From assembly GCA_009773645.1 (NCBI GenBank), contig WSYB01000006.1, forward strand, positions 1-64,000: DNA of 64,000 bases. The letters are read 5' to 3'. Positions 34,803 through 43,736 of this stretch are shown piece by piece. Each line of letters opens with the position of its first letter. Position 1 is the first letter of the stretch. The notes under the pieces are model-generated. The model ran no database searches, had not been told where the DNA came from, and worked only from the letters and a program-made list of their open reading frames with translations. The DNA comes from Geobacteraceae bacterium (lineage in GTDB: Bacteria > Desulfobacterota > Desulfuromonadia > Geobacterales > Geobacteraceae). The translations under genes were made by a program, and so were the position numbers.

Positions 34803-35630
34803 ATGGGGTTACTGAAAAAAGGTGTGCCCGTCGCTTTTTTGCTTGCGCTGTCCGGATGTGCAAGCCAGGGTGATATGCAGAACACGCAGCGCGACATGGA
34901 CGAGGTAAAGACCCGCATCTTCCAGATGGAAAAGGATTTGGGAGGAGTGAGAAGCGAAACCAAAGAAGGTATAGAGAAAACCATCAAAGGGTTTCAAACG
35001 GATATTGAAACCCTCCGTAAAGGGACTGCCGATCTGCAGGCAACCCTTGACAGCGCTAAAGTCGATATGCAGGTCCTGACCGGCAAGGTGGACGATGTGG
35101 CGCTAATGGCCAAGAAGCCGACCGAAGATATCTCGTTAATGAAGGAAGATTCGGACCGACGGCTGGCAACCATTGAAGACAGGATACAGAAGCTGGAAAA
35201 AGGGTTTGAAGAGTTCCAGAAAAAAGTGGTAGAAACCAGGACGAAAGACTTGGAGAAGTCTCCTGACGTCCTGTATCAGAAGGCGTTGGACACCTTCAGG
35301 GGGGGTAATCCGCAAAAGGCGAGAGAGCTTTTTACGCGGTTTATCGAGCTTTACCCCAACCACGAATTGGCGGCCAATGCCCATTACTGGCTGGGTGAAA
35401 CCTTTTACGGTGATAAAAAGTACGATCAGGCGATCCTGGAGTTTCAGCAGATAATCAAGAATTTCCCCGGCAAGGAAAAGGTGCCGGCGGCCATGCTGAA
35501 ACAGGCTATGGCTTTCAAGGAGTTGGGAGATGTGAAAAGCGCCCGGTATGTGTTGAAAAAGCTGATAGACGATTTCCCCTTTGCAGAAGAAGTCAAGACT
35601 GCCAAGGAAAAGTTAAAGGAGTACAAATAA
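34803..35630 (+). CDS. cpoB: Tol-Pal accessory lipoprotein CpoB/YbgF
   Basis: CpoB coordinates the Tol machine with peptidoglycan synthesis at division. The ATG at 34803 gives 275 residues, a signal peptide with lipobox LSGC, a long coiled-coil region (about residues 25-145) and C-terminal TPR units (YQKALDTFRGGNPQKA, NAHYWLGETFYGDKKYDQA). The lipobox makes it a lipoprotein, unlike the soluble E. coli form. A longer frame would read through the terminator and palindrome and is rejected. Confidence 0.92.
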   Translation: MGLLKKGVPVAFLLALSGCASQGDMQNTQRDMDEVKTRIFQMEKDLGGVRSETKEGIEKTIKGFQTDIETLRKGTADLQATLDSAKVDMQVLTGKVDDVALMAKKPTEDISLMKEDSDRRLATIEDRIQKLEKGFEEFQKKVVETRTKDLEKSPDVLYQKALDTFRGGNPQKARELFTRFIELYPNHELAANAHYWLGETFYGDKKYDQAILEFQQIIKNFPGKEKVPAAMLKQAMAFKELGDVKSARYVLKKLIDDFPFAEEVKTAKEKLKEYK

Positions 35631-35660
35631 AGAAAGGCGGGGACAACCCGCCTTTCTTTA
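35629..35660. terminator. Bidirectional terminator between cpoB and the Tat gene
   Basis: AAAGAAAGGCGGG-GACAA-CCCGCCTTTCTTT is a 13-pair stem overlapping the cpoB stop, with A- and T-rich ends suited to both strands. Confidence 0.85.
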
Positions 35661-35679
35661 TCTCTGCCGCGTATCCGAA

Positions 35680-35949
35680 TCAGCCCTTAACGTTCTCTTT
35701 GCTTTCTTCCTTTGCCTTGTCAGCCGCCACCGCTTCTCCCTTTGCGGCGGCTTCCTGAGGAGCCTTATCCTTTTCATCCAACGCTTTTGTTTCTTCCTCG
35801 ATATTTTGCTTAAAATCTTCCGTGGCACGTTTGAATTCGGCAAGCCCTTTGCCGAGCGATCTGGCAAGGTCAGGCAGTTTCTGTGGTCCGATGACGACCA
35901 GCGCAATAACCAAAATGATGATCAGTTCCGGCATCCCTATCCCAAACAT
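35680..35949 (-). CDS. Twin-arginine translocase subunit TatA/TatB
   Basis: This protein is part of the channel that exports folded proteins. From the ATG at 35949 it has 89 residues: an N-terminal membrane helix (MPELIIILVIALVVIG), the hinge GPQKLPDLARSLGKG, an amphipathic helix and an acidic-basic tail. GPQKLP is closer to TatB, but the length suits either form. No tatC is adjacent. Confidence 0.85.
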   Translation of the reverse strand: MFGIGMPELIIILVIALVVIGPQKLPDLARSLGKGLAEFKRATEDFKQNIEEETKALDEKDKAPQEAAAKGEAVAADKAKEESKENVKG

Positions 35950-36079
35950 ATCGCACCCCACTGCCGATGTGCGGCCCCCTTGACGACAAGGGAATCCGGC
36001 CATCGGTAATTTTCCCTGGAATCTTCTCAGATGATGTAAAAATAATAGATGTTTTGCCGGTTCGTGTCAAGCAAAGGGT

Positions 36080-36108
36080 TTGACATAAAGCGGAACATTG
36101 TCTAATAT
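36080..36108 (+). promoter_or_regulatory. Sigma70-type promoter of nadA
   Basis: A perfect TTGACA, a 17-base spacer and TAATAT lie about 60 bases before the nadA ATG. Confidence 0.7.
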
Positions 36109-36169
36109 TTGCCAAGCTATCCACTCCTGTAAAGGGGCGGAAGGCAAAAAGCTGCGAGGACGACATCTT

Positions 36170-37084
36170 ATGTATACCGACGAAATCAAACAGGAGATCG
36201 GGGCTCTTTTAAAGAAGCGGAACGGTGTGCTCCTGGCTCATAATTATATGCGCGACGAGGTGCAGGAGATTGCCGACATCACCGGCGACTCCCTGGCGCT
36301 CTCCATGGAGGCGGCAGAAGCTTCCGCGGAGGTGATCGTATTCTGCGGCGTCCACTTTATGGCGGAATCGGCGGCCATTTTGGCCCCGGAAAAAACCGTG
36401 CTCCTGCCACGGCTCGATGCCGGGTGCCCCATGGCGGACATGGTCACAGAGGCGGGGCTCCTGGAGATGAAGGGGATGTACCCGGGAGCACCGGTGGTCA
36501 CCTACGTCAACTCCTCGGCGGCGGTCAAGGCCCTCTCCGACATCTGCTGCACCTCGGCAAACGCGGTGAAAGTGGTCGAATCGCTGCCGGATCGGGAGGT
36601 GATTTTTGTCCCGGACCGGAACCTGGGGCGCTATGTAGCCCGCTTTGTCGGCAAGAAGTTCCACTTGTGGGACGGCTTTTGCCCGACCCACGAGCGCCTG
36701 AAGGTCGATGATGTCATCCGCTTGAAGGCCGAGTATCCCGATGCCCCGTTCGTTTGCCATCCGGAATGCAACCCGGCAGTGGCGGCACTTGCCGACCATG
36801 TCTGCTCAACTACGGGAATGTACGGTTATTGCAGCAAGAGCCCTGCCAGACGTTTCATCATCGGCACCGAGGCGGGGATACTCTACCGGCTGCGGCACGA
36901 AAACCCCGGCAAGGAGTTCATCCTCGCCTCTCCTGCCCTCATCTGCCCCAACATGAAGCTGACTTCGCTGGAGGATATCCTGGAAGCCCTCCAGACCATG
37001 TCACCGGTAGTGAGGGTGCCGGAGGAGATCCGCATCCCTGCCAAGCGAGCGCTCGACCGGATGCTGGCGATTCCCAGGGATTAG
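36170..37084 (+). CDS. nadA: Quinolinate synthase NadA
   Basis: NadA condenses iminoaspartate with dihydroxyacetone phosphate to quinolinate in NAD synthesis, using an oxygen-sensitive 4Fe-4S cluster. The ATG at 36170 gives 304 residues, the length of the short form. [16 protein letters not shown], the CCTSANA region, CHPEC and a late CPNM supply the cluster cysteines. A 120-bp palindromic element begins at the base after its TAG. Confidence 0.96.
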   Translation: MYTDEIKQEIGALLKKRNGVLLAHNYMRDEVQEIADITGDSLALSMEAAEASAEVIVFCGVHFMAESAAILAPEKTVLLPRLDAGCPMADMVTEAGLLEMKGMYPGAPVVTYVNSSAAVKALSDICCTSANAVKVVESLPDREVIFVPDRNLGRYVARFVGKKFHLWDGFCPTHERLKVDDVIRLKAEYPDAPFVCHPECNPAVAALADHVCSTTGMYGYCSKSPARRFIIGTEAGILYRLRHENPGKEFILASPALICPNMKLTSLEDILEALQTMSPVVRVPEEIRIPAKRALDRMLAIPRD

Positions 37085-37204
37085 GAAACGCGCCTTTTCC
37101 GCCCTGGCTGCGTAAGTCTTCGGGTTCGCTTGTGCGGCGTAGCGCTGCTACGCCTCCGCGCTCTCCCTCGACAGCCTTGCCAGGACGAAAAAAATCGCGT
37201 TTCC
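37085..37204 (+). repeat. 120-bp 3'-end palindromic element, copy 4 (after nadA)
   Basis: It starts directly after the nadA TAG with GAAACGCGCCTTTTCCGCC and ends with CGAAAAAAATCGCGTTTCC. The apical stem is GGCGTAGC-GCT-GCTACGCC. In this orientation it is about 85 percent identical by eye to the copy after hypD. Confidence 0.85.
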
Positions 37205-37239
37205 GGAGAAGTTTATATACGTTGAAAGGACACGGTAAA

Positions 37240-37794
37240 ATGATTAAGCCATTCCAGGGGGCTCACCCCCAGATCGACCCGACCGCCTTCATTGCCGAGA
37301 CCGCCGTTGTCATCGGCGACGTGCAGATCGGCCCCCGGAGCAGCATCTGGTACAATGTCGTTGCACGCGGCGATGTGAACTTCATCCGCATCGGCGCCCG
37401 TGCCAACATCCAGGACCTCTCCATGCTTCACGTGACCCACAAAAAGCACGCGGACGACCCCGGTGCGCCGCTTGTGATCGGCGACGACGTGACGGTAGGC
37501 CACAACGTCACCCTCCATGGCTGCACCGTCGGCAACGGGGCATTCATCGGCATGCAGGCGATCGTCATGGACAAGGTTGTCGTGGGAGAAGGGGCGCTTA
37601 TCGGCGCCCGCGCCCTGGTCACCGAAGGGACCGTCATCCCCCCCCACACTCTCTGGGTCGGCGCGCCGGCCAAATACAAGCGCGACCTCACCCCTGACGA
37701 GATCGCCTGGCTGCAGAAATCACCGCAGAATTACGTGAAGTACGCCCAGCAGTACATCGATGACGGGCTGAATGCGCTTTCCGGTCGGCTCTGA
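37240..37794 (+). CDS. Gamma-class carbonic anhydrase-like protein
   Basis: The 184 residues form a left-handed beta helix of hexapeptide repeats (IGDVQIG, IGDDVTVG, VVVGEGALIG) with the metal ligands expected of the family at about H67, H88 and H93 (HVTH, GHNVTLHG), and a C-terminal helix. Such proteins (YrdA/PaaY group) bind zinc or iron and may hydrate CO2; activity is not certain. The start ATG at 37240 has AAAGGA upstream. Confidence 0.9.
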   Translation: MIKPFQGAHPQIDPTAFIAETAVVIGDVQIGPRSSIWYNVVARGDVNFIRIGARANIQDLSMLHVTHKKHADDPGAPLVIGDDVTVGHNVTLHGCTVGNGAFIGMQAIVMDKVVVGEGALIGARALVTEGTVIPPHTLWVGAPAKYKRDLTPDEIAWLQKSPQNYVKYAQQYIDDGLNALSGRL

Positions 37795-37805
37795 GTTGCA
37801 AAGGT

Positions 37806-37845
37806 TTTCACCACGGAGTCACAGGGGACACAGAGAAAAGCCATA
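37806..37845. repeat. Single CACGGAG-type repeat arm
   Basis: CACCACGGAGTCACAGG and GACACAGAGAAAAG units appear after the carbonic anhydrase gene without an obvious inverted partner. Confidence 0.5.
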
Positions 37846-37873
37846 GGATTTGGATAGTGACTTGGCGGAACTG

Positions 37874-37911
37874 AAAAAGGGGTTCGGAAATATATCCGAA
37901 CCCCTTTTTTA
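37874..37911. terminator. Bidirectional terminator between the carbonic anhydrase gene and flxA
   Basis: AAAAAGGGGTTCGGA and TCCGAACCCCTTTTTT form a ten-pair GC stem with A and T tails, serving both converging transcripts. Confidence 0.9.
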
Positions 37912-37930
37912 CAATGAAGCCGGCCGCGCC

Positions 37931-38776
37931 TCAAAACTCCTGGGGCATCGCCTTCACCTGCTTTGCCGTAAAGACCGGCCCGTCCTTGCAGACGTAAACG
38001 TTTCCTACGTTGCAACGGCCGCACTTGCCCAGTCCGCACTTCATGCGGTTTTCCAGGGTAGTGTAAATGGCATCGTCGGAGAAACCCAGCTTTTCCAGGA
38101 CCGGCAGGGTGAACTTGATCATGATGGGAGGGCCGCAGACGAGGGCGATGGTGTTCGCAGCAGCAGGGGCCGCCTCTTCCAGCACCGTCGGCACGAAGCC
38201 GACCTTTCCGTCCCAGCCGGGGGTATTGCCCCCCGGATCCACGGTCTTCACCAGGCGCACGTCGCTACGTTCCTGCCATTCCTTCAGCTCGTGCTTGTAG
38301 ACGAGGTCGGCCTCGGTGCGGGCGCCGTAGACGATGGTAATGTCACCGAACTTGTCGCGCAGGTCCAAGCAGTTCCAGATCACCGTCCGCAAAGGAGGGA
38401 GGGCGATCCCCCCCGCCACGAAGACGAGGTTTTTGCCGTAAAATTCCTCAATGGGGAAGGAGTTGCCGTAGGGACCGCGCACTCCGACGGTATCACCCAC
38501 CTCAAGGCCCCGCAGGGCGTCGGTGACCCGACCCACTGACCGGAAACAGCACTCGATGTAGCCTTTCCGGGTGGGGGAGGAGGCGATGCAGAAGGTGGAC
38601 TCGCCGGCGCCGAAGGCGGAGTACTCGGCGAACTGCCCGGCCCGGAAGGCGAAGTTTTCCCTGACCTGCTCGTCCTGGAACACCAAGCGCAGGGTGCGGA
38701 CGTCCGGCGTCTCGTCGTTGATTGCCTCGATGGTGGCGAGGTGGGGGAGGTAGATGTTTTTGCTGTGGTCGCACAT
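37931..38776 (-). CDS. flxA: FAD/NAD(P)-binding oxidoreductase subunit FlxA-like
   Basis: The 281-residue protein is a ferredoxin-NADP reductase-type module: an FAD domain (AGQFAEYSAFGAGE, PYGNSFP), an NAD(P) domain (NLVFVAGGIALPPLR, LVCGPPIMIKF) and a C-terminal 2Fe-2S site (CGLGKCGRCNVGNVYVC), as in PyrK and hydrogenase gamma subunits. In Flx-Hdr systems FlxA is the pyridine-nucleotide entry point. It is the last gene of the operon; the symbol is by analogy. Confidence 0.88.
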   Translation of the reverse strand: MCDHSKNIYLPHLATIEAINDETPDVRTLRLVFQDEQVRENFAFRAGQFAEYSAFGAGESTFCIASSPTRKGYIECCFRSVGRVTDALRGLEVGDTVGVRGPYGNSFPIEEFYGKNLVFVAGGIALPPLRTVIWNCLDLRDKFGDITIVYGARTEADLVYKHELKEWQERSDVRLVKTVDPGGNTPGWDGKVGFVPTVLEEAAPAAANTIALVCGPPIMIKFTLPVLEKLGFSDDAIYTTLENRMKCGLGKCGRCNVGNVYVCKDGPVFTAKQVKAMPQEF

Positions 38777-38782
38777 AAAAAT

Positions 38783-38872
38783 AGGTCCGAGGAGCGAGGT
38801 TCGAGGTCCGAGGAAAAGGCCTTAACCTCGGTCCTTTAACCTCGCTCCTCGGTCCTTTAACCTCGCTCCTTT
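38783..38872. repeat. Inverted heptamer repeat between flxB and flxA
   Basis: GGTCCGAGGAGCGAGGTTCG units on the left are mirrored by AACCTCGCTCCTCGGTCC on the right. The whole flxB-flxA gap is one imperfect hairpin. Confidence 0.75.
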
Positions 38873-39875
38873 ATCCTTTCTGTATTTCTTCCAAAACCGC
38901 CTTGATGTCGATGCCGACCGGACACCACCGTATGCACCTGCCGCAGCCGGTGCACAGGGTCTGGCCGAATTTGTCGTCGTAGTACTTGAATTTATGCATG
39001 ATCCGGTTGCGGTAGCGCTTGGGCTGCGCGTCACGGGGGTTATGGCCGGAGGCGTGGTCGGTGAACTTGCCGAAGCCGCAGGCATCCCAGAATTTTCTGC
39101 GGTGTCCTTCGGCTTCGGTCCCCTCGTCCACGATATCGAAGCAGTGGCAAGCGGGGCAGAGGAACGCACAGGAGCCACACCCGGCGCAACGGTCAGCGAT
39201 CTCCTTCCAGATGGGGCTTTCGAAGTTCTCATCCAGCCACCCCTTGATCTTGTGCAGATCGAGCTTTACGCCCGCAGGCTCGTTCAGGGAGAGAGGGGCC
39301 GCCGCGGACGTTTCGGCGAAGAGCCGGGCATGGCTGGTGATGAGCGTCTTCCCCTTGTCGGTCAGCGCTTCACAGAGGTAGCCCCCTTCCCGGACGGGGG
39401 TGAGGAAGAGGTCCGCACCCTTGCTGTCGGCCGGGGAAAGCCCCACTGCGCTGCAGAAACATGCGTCGTCGGCCGTGGTGCAGGCAAGGCCGATGACCGT
39501 GGTCTTGCGCCGCCGCTGGAGAAAAAACTCGTCTTTGTAGTCCCAGGAGAAGACCGAGTCCAGAACCGGCGCGGCTGCCGCGTCGCAGGGGCGGGCGCCG
39601 ATCAGGACCGTTTCCGGGAAGGCGCAGGGGTCGATGTCCGTGACCTTCACCCCCTCCTCGCCCCGCTGGAAGGAGAGGATGTTCTCGCAGACGGGAAAGA
39701 AGACCTCCTTGGCGGAGCGGCGAGGCAGTTCGTTCAGGTCGAGCTCCTCGCCCCTGGCGAGCGGCTCGTACAGGGTAATGGTGCCCGTCCGTCTGGGGCC
39801 GATGACCCGTGTGCCTTCCTTGATAAGGGAATCAATGAGGAGACGGAGATTCTGTTCGGTAATCGTTTTTGGCAT
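38871..39875 (-). CDS. flxB: 4Fe-4S subunit FlxB-like
   Basis: From the ATG at 39875 it has 334 residues. Two 4Fe-4S sites are visible at the C-terminus (CAGCGSCAFLCPACHC and CTGCGRCIRWCPVG), as in sulfhydrogenase beta and FlxB proteins. It likely wires electrons between FlxA and the other subunits. A GTG at 39899 is in frame but lies in the repeat arm and is less likely. The upstream gap to flxC is a 190-base inverted repeat. Confidence 0.85.
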   Translation of the reverse strand: MPKTITEQNLRLLIDSLIKEGTRVIGPRRTGTITLYEPLARGEELDLNELPRRSAKEVFFPVCENILSFQRGEEGVKVTDIDPCAFPETVLIGARPCDAAAAPVLDSVFSWDYKDEFFLQRRRKTTVIGLACTTADDACFCSAVGLSPADSKGADLFLTPVREGGYLCEALTDKGKTLITSHARLFAETSAAAPLSLNEPAGVKLDLHKIKGWLDENFESPIWKEIADRCAGCGSCAFLCPACHCFDIVDEGTEAEGHRRKFWDACGFGKFTDHASGHNPRDAQPKRYRNRIMHKFKYYDDKFGQTLCTGCGRCIRWCPVGIDIKAVLEEIQKG

Positions 39876-39890
39876 ATGATCTCGCTTGGA

Positions 39891-40080
39891 TTTTGCCACA
39901 GAGCCACGGAGACTCAGAGAAGACCGTATAGCGGATTAAATCTGAAAAAGTGGATTTAAACAAAAACTGGTTTTCGATTTTGTTTTATCCAACTTGATCC
40001 GATTTTTCCGTCTTTCCGCGTCCCACTGGTTTTCAGCCTTTCTCTGTGAATCTCTGTGTCTCCGTGCCTCTGTGGCAGAA
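39891..40080. repeat. CACGGAG-type long inverted repeat between flxC and flxB
   Basis: GCCACAGAGCCACGGAGACT on the left is mirrored by GTCTCCGTGCCTCTGTGGC on the right, with further inner matches. It fills the flxC-flxB gap. Confidence 0.8.
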
Positions 40081-40086
40081 TTGCTG

Positions 40087-41034
40087 TTATTTTATAAACG
40101 ACTGGTCGTCGTCTTCCCGGTATATGACCAGCGGTCCCTTTTCCACCGGCGTTAAGCCCGCCTCATGGCCGTACAGTTCTTTGAGCTCCCTGGCCATCTT
40201 GCGGTTCAAGAGGTTCAGCGGGATGTCCATGGGACAGGCACGTTCGCACTCGGCGCAGCCGGCGCACCGCCCGGCCAGGTGCATGGCCCGCACGATATGC
40301 CACGCCATGTTCCCGGCCGGACGCGGAGTGGTCTCCACAGCCTGGGGGCGGTTCCGGTCACAGAGGCACTGCTCGCAGTAGCAAAAGGGGCAGACCTGGC
40401 GGCAGGCAAAGCACCTGATGCAGCGGGCGAAGTTCTCCTTCCAGAACGCCCACCGCTCGGCCGGCGTCATGGCTTCCAGTCGTGCCAGCTCTTCCGCCTC
40501 AACCGGCGAAAGCTCCGGCAGGGGAGGAAGGGTGCCGATGACGATGTCTGCGCCTTCGGGGGCACCGACGGAGCACTCACGGCATTTGCCGGCCAGATTG
40601 CCGGCTGACAGGGGCTCCCTCCGGTCGGCGCCGCTACCGAAAACGCCGGCGCAGGCCACGCCGATGATATGGAGGTCCTCGCGCCTGATTTGGGATTCCG
40701 CCATCAGTCCGGCCAGTGCCCGCAGGTCGCATCCCTTGGCCACGATGGCGATCTTCCCCGTGCCAGCCACCCCTTTCTTGGCCTTGGTCAGGTAGAGGGC
40801 GAGGTTGTTGACGCAGGCGGCGGAAAAGATCAGCTCGTTCGCCCGTGCCGGGTCGACCACGATGGCAGGCCCGGCTGTGCCGTGCCGGCGCCCCTCTTTG
40901 TACCCGATCACCGCGGTCACCACTCCTTCCGAGAGAAGCCTGGCCGCTTCTGTGCGGAGCGCGTCGGTAACGGCGGCGTAGTAGCTCTCGGCCACCAGCG
41001 GAGTTGCATCATGTTTCTGTGCCGTATTGTTCAT
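40087..41034 (-). CDS. flxC: 4Fe-4S subunit FlxC-like
   Basis: The 315 residues have a region similar to F420-reducing hydrogenase/formate dehydrogenase beta proteins (AIVAKGCDLRALAGLMAE). Two ferredoxin motifs follow: CIRCFACRQVCPFCYCEQC and CAGCAECERACPMDIP. Position and cluster content match FlxC of Flx-Hdr systems. It begins inside the operon, after a short inverted repeat. Confidence 0.83.
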   Translation of the reverse strand: MNNTAQKHDATPLVAESYYAAVTDALRTEAARLLSEGVVTAVIGYKEGRRHGTAGPAIVVDPARANELIFSAACVNNLALYLTKAKKGVAGTGKIAIVAKGCDLRALAGLMAESQIRREDLHIIGVACAGVFGSGADRREPLSAGNLAGKCRECSVGAPEGADIVIGTLPPLPELSPVEAEELARLEAMTPAERWAFWKENFARCIRCFACRQVCPFCYCEQCLCDRNRPQAVETTPRPAGNMAWHIVRAMHLAGRCAGCAECERACPMDIPLNLLNRKMARELKELYGHEAGLTPVEKGPLVIYREDDDQSFIK

Positions 41035-41053
41035 AAAACCAGAACCTTTTTAT

Positions 41054-41140
41054 GGGACACGGATAAAATCTGATGAACACGGATTTAAAAGCATAAGGCT
41101 TTTGGGTTTAATCCGTTTCTTCCGTGTTCATCCGTGTCCT
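41054..41140. repeat. GACACGGAT-type inverted repeat between flxD and flxC
   Basis: GGGACACGGAT and GATGAACACGGAT on the left are mirrored by TCCGTGTTCATCCGTGTCCT on the right. Confidence 0.75.
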
Positions 41141-41142
41141 AT

Positions 41143-41628
41143 TCAGATGTTGTTGTACGCTTCTTTAAGCTCCGCCGTCTCCAGCCGGCCGGACCAGTGC
41201 TCCTCAGTTTCCAGCTCCTTGAACTCTGCAAGCGGCCCCATGGTCCTGATCCGCTCGGTCAAGTCGGTCACCACCTCGACCCATTTCCCCCCTTCGGCAG
41301 CGGAAACCCAGGAGAACTCGAGCCTTGCCAGATCCACGCCGACAAACTCCAGGAGTTTCCTGAAGGCGGCGAAGCGTCGGCGGGCATGGAAGTTGCCGGC
41401 CATGTAGTGGCAATCGCCCGGATGGCACCCGGAGACGAGCACGCCGTCAGCGCCTTTCTGGAAGGCCTTGAGGATGAAGACCGGGTCGATCCGGCCGGTG
41501 CAGGGAAACTTGAGGACCCGCACATTGGCGGGATACTGCATCCGGCTGGTCCCGGCCAGGTCCGCCCCGGCATAAGTGCACCAGGTGCAGACGAAGGCAA
41601 CTATTTTCGGTTCAAAGTCGTGTTTCAT
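41143..41628 (-). CDS. flxD: Hydrogenase iron-sulfur subunit MvhD/FlxD-like
   Basis: MvhD passes electrons to HdrA. The 161 residues show CTWCTYAGADLAG, the KFPCTGRIDP segment and SGCHPGDCHYMAGN. In some anaerobes the second cysteine of the first motif is selenocysteine; here it is TGC or TGT-coded Cys. It lies directly downstream of hdrA in the transcript, as in other Flx-Hdr clusters. Confidence 0.92.
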   Translation of the reverse strand: MKHDFEPKIVAFVCTWCTYAGADLAGTSRMQYPANVRVLKFPCTGRIDPVFILKAFQKGADGVLVSGCHPGDCHYMAGNFHARRRFAAFRKLLEFVGVDLARLEFSWVSAAEGGKWVEVVTDLTERIRTMGPLAEFKELETEEHWSGRLETAELKEAYNNI

Positions 41629-41634
41629 AAGAAT

Positions 41635-41719
41635 CCTGTTCTAAGTTCTACGTTCTAAGTTCTACGTTGAAAGGCATAAGGTCTAAACCTAGAACGTAGA
41701 ACATAGAACGTAGAACAGG
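41635..41719. repeat. Inverted heptamer repeat GTTCTAC between hdrA and flxD
   Basis: Units GTTCTAA and GTTCTAC alternate on the left, and GTAGAAC units close the element on the right. The outer ends CCTGTTCTA and TAGAACAGG are inverted. Confidence 0.8.
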
Positions 41720-41721
41720 TT

Positions 41722-43719
41722 TTATAGCGCCTCGATCATCGCCATGATCTGCTCATCGGTGTAGCCATCCAATTCCACCGACTTCGACGGGCAGGTGGCC
41801 TGGCAGGTGCCGCAGCCGCCGCAGACGCCGGGATTCACGTAGGCCACGGTTTTGATCAGGTTGCCGTTTCTGTCCCGAATCTCCTTCTCTTCTACGGCGC
41901 CGTAAGGGCAGACCTTTTTGCAGGCAAGACAGCCGGCGCAGTTCCGCTCGTTGACGCGGGCTACGATCGGCTCCCGCTCCAGCTGGTCTTTGGCAAAGAG
42001 GGTCATGACCTTGGCCGCCGCCGCCGATGCCTGGGAGACGGTGTCCGGAATGTCCTTCGGCCCCTGGCAGGCGCCGGCCAGGTATATGCCGGCGGTGGCG
42101 CATTCAACCGGCTTTAGTTTCGCGTGGGCCTCGGAGTAGAAGTTGTACCTGTCATAAGATATCCCCAGCTTCTGGGCAAGGAGGTCGGCGCCGGTTCTGG
42201 CCTGCACGGCGGTGGCCAGCACCACCAGGTCGGCCTCGATCTCCACCTGGACACCGACCAGGACGTCGCTCCCCATGACCACTACCTTGTCCCCCTTCTG
42301 GTAGAGACGGGAGACCATGCCGCGGATGTAGACCGCCTCTTCTTCCTCCACGGCCCGGCGCCAGAACTCGTCGTAGTTCTTGCCGGGGGTGCGGGCGTCC
42401 ATGAAGAAGACGTAGGCCTGGCCGTCGTGGATCTTGTGCTTGTAGAGCATGGTGTGCTTGGCTGTGTACATGCAGCAGATCTTGGAGCAGTACGATATCC
42501 CCTTTTCCCGGGCCCGGGAGCCGACACACTGGATGAAGACCACCTGCTTGGGTTCCTTCCCGTCGGAGGGTCGCAGAATCTTCCCGCCGGTAGGTCCGGA
42601 GGCGGAGGCAAGCCGCTCGAAGGTGAGGCCGTCGATGACGTCGGGGATGGCGCCGTAGCCGAACTCGCCGTAACCCTCATAGGGGGAGTCGGCGGGCTTG
42701 GGACCGATGTTGTAAAGGTCGAAGCCGCTGGCGACGACGATGGCGCCCACCGGCTCTACGATGAGCTGGTCCTGCTGCCCGTAGTCGATGGCACCCGGTC
42801 CGCAGACTTTCTCGCAGACGCCGCATTTGCCGGTCTTGAAGCGGGTGCAGTTGTCCCGGTCGATGACCGGGGTGTTGGGAACCGCCTGGGGGAAGGGAAC
42901 GTAGATGGCGGGCCGGGTTCCCAGGTTCCGGTCGAATGCATTGTCGATCTTCTTCTGGGGACATTTGGCCATGCAGACCCCGCAGCCGGTGCATTTATCT
43001 TCATCCACCGAGCGGGCCTTCCTGCGGACGGTGACCTGAAAGTTGCCGATGTAGCCGGAGACCTCTTCGATCTCGGACCAGGTGTAGAGCTTGATGTTGG
43101 GGTGGTTGGCCACGTCCACCATCTTCGGGGTCATGATGCATTGGGAGCAGTCGAGGGTGGGGAAGGTCTCGGAGAGCTGGGCCATATGGCCGCCGATGGA
43201 GGGCTCACGTTCGACCAGCACCACCTGGTGGCCGGCGTCGGCAATGTCCAGGGCCGCCTGGATTCCGGCAATGCCGCCGCCGATGACCAGCGCCCGCTTG
43301 GTGATGGGAACGGTGATGGGGGCGAGGGCCCGGTCTTTTTTCACCCGCGATACCGTAAACTTCACGATGTCAATGGCCTTGGCGGTCGCCTCTTCCCGGT
43401 CCTCATGAACCCAGGAGCAGTGCTCGCGGATGTTGGCCATCTCGCAAAGAAATGGATTCAAGCCTGCTGCCCTGGCGGCGTTTCGGAAGGTCTTCTCGTG
43501 CATCCTGGGAGAGCAGGCCGCCACTACGACCCCGTCCAGTTTATGCTCGGCCACCGCCTTCTTCAGCAGGTTCTGCCCCGGGTCAGAACACATGTACTTG
43601 TAGTCAAGGGCTATGGCCACCCCTGGCAGCCGGGCAGTGACCTGCGCCACCCGCTCCACATCCACCGTCCGGGAGATGTTCTCCCCGCAGTGACAGATAA
43701 ATACGCCGATTCTCGACAT
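41722..43719 (-). CDS. hdrA: Heterodisulfide reductase subunit A
   Basis: HdrA carries the bifurcating FAD. The 665 residues begin with an N-terminal domain (GVFICHCGENI) and continue with an FAD domain (VIGGGIAGIQAALDIADAG). Ferredoxin motifs CTGCGVCMAKCP and, at the C-terminus, CAGCLACKKVCPYG and CGGCGTCQATCP follow, plus an extra CGVCEKVCGPGA. In the DCSQCIMTP motif the position that is selenocysteine in some relatives is Cys. Flanking gaps on both sides are long inverted repeats. Confidence 0.95.
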   Translation of the reverse strand: MSRIGVFICHCGENISRTVDVERVAQVTARLPGVAIALDYKYMCSDPGQNLLKKAVAEHKLDGVVVAACSPRMHEKTFRNAARAAGLNPFLCEMANIREHCSWVHEDREEATAKAIDIVKFTVSRVKKDRALAPITVPITKRALVIGGGIAGIQAALDIADAGHQVVLVEREPSIGGHMAQLSETFPTLDCSQCIMTPKMVDVANHPNIKLYTWSEIEEVSGYIGNFQVTVRRKARSVDEDKCTGCGVCMAKCPQKKIDNAFDRNLGTRPAIYVPFPQAVPNTPVIDRDNCTRFKTGKCGVCEKVCGPGAIDYGQQDQLIVEPVGAIVVASGFDLYNIGPKPADSPYEGYGEFGYGAIPDVIDGLTFERLASASGPTGGKILRPSDGKEPKQVVFIQCVGSRAREKGISYCSKICCMYTAKHTMLYKHKIHDGQAYVFFMDARTPGKNYDEFWRRAVEEEEAVYIRGMVSRLYQKGDKVVVMGSDVLVGVQVEIEADLVVLATAVQARTGADLLAQKLGISYDRYNFYSEAHAKLKPVECATAGIYLAGACQGPKDIPDTVSQASAAAAKVMTLFAKDQLEREPIVARVNERNCAGCLACKKVCPYGAVEEKEIRDRNGNLIKTVAYVNPGVCGGCGTCQATCPSKSVELDGYTDEQIMAMIEAL

Positions 43720-43736
43720 CGATTAATTCCTTGATT

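Noticed and set aside
36754-37794. A 346-residue open frame joining the end of nadA to the carbonic anhydrase through the 120-bp repeat
   Set aside because: Its first half is an out-of-frame reading of nadA and the repeat. The carbonic anhydrase has its own ATG with a good ribosome-binding site at 37240.
38871-39899. Extended flxB start at GTG 39899
   Set aside because: The extension lies within the repeat arm and has no better ribosome-binding site than the ATG at 39875.
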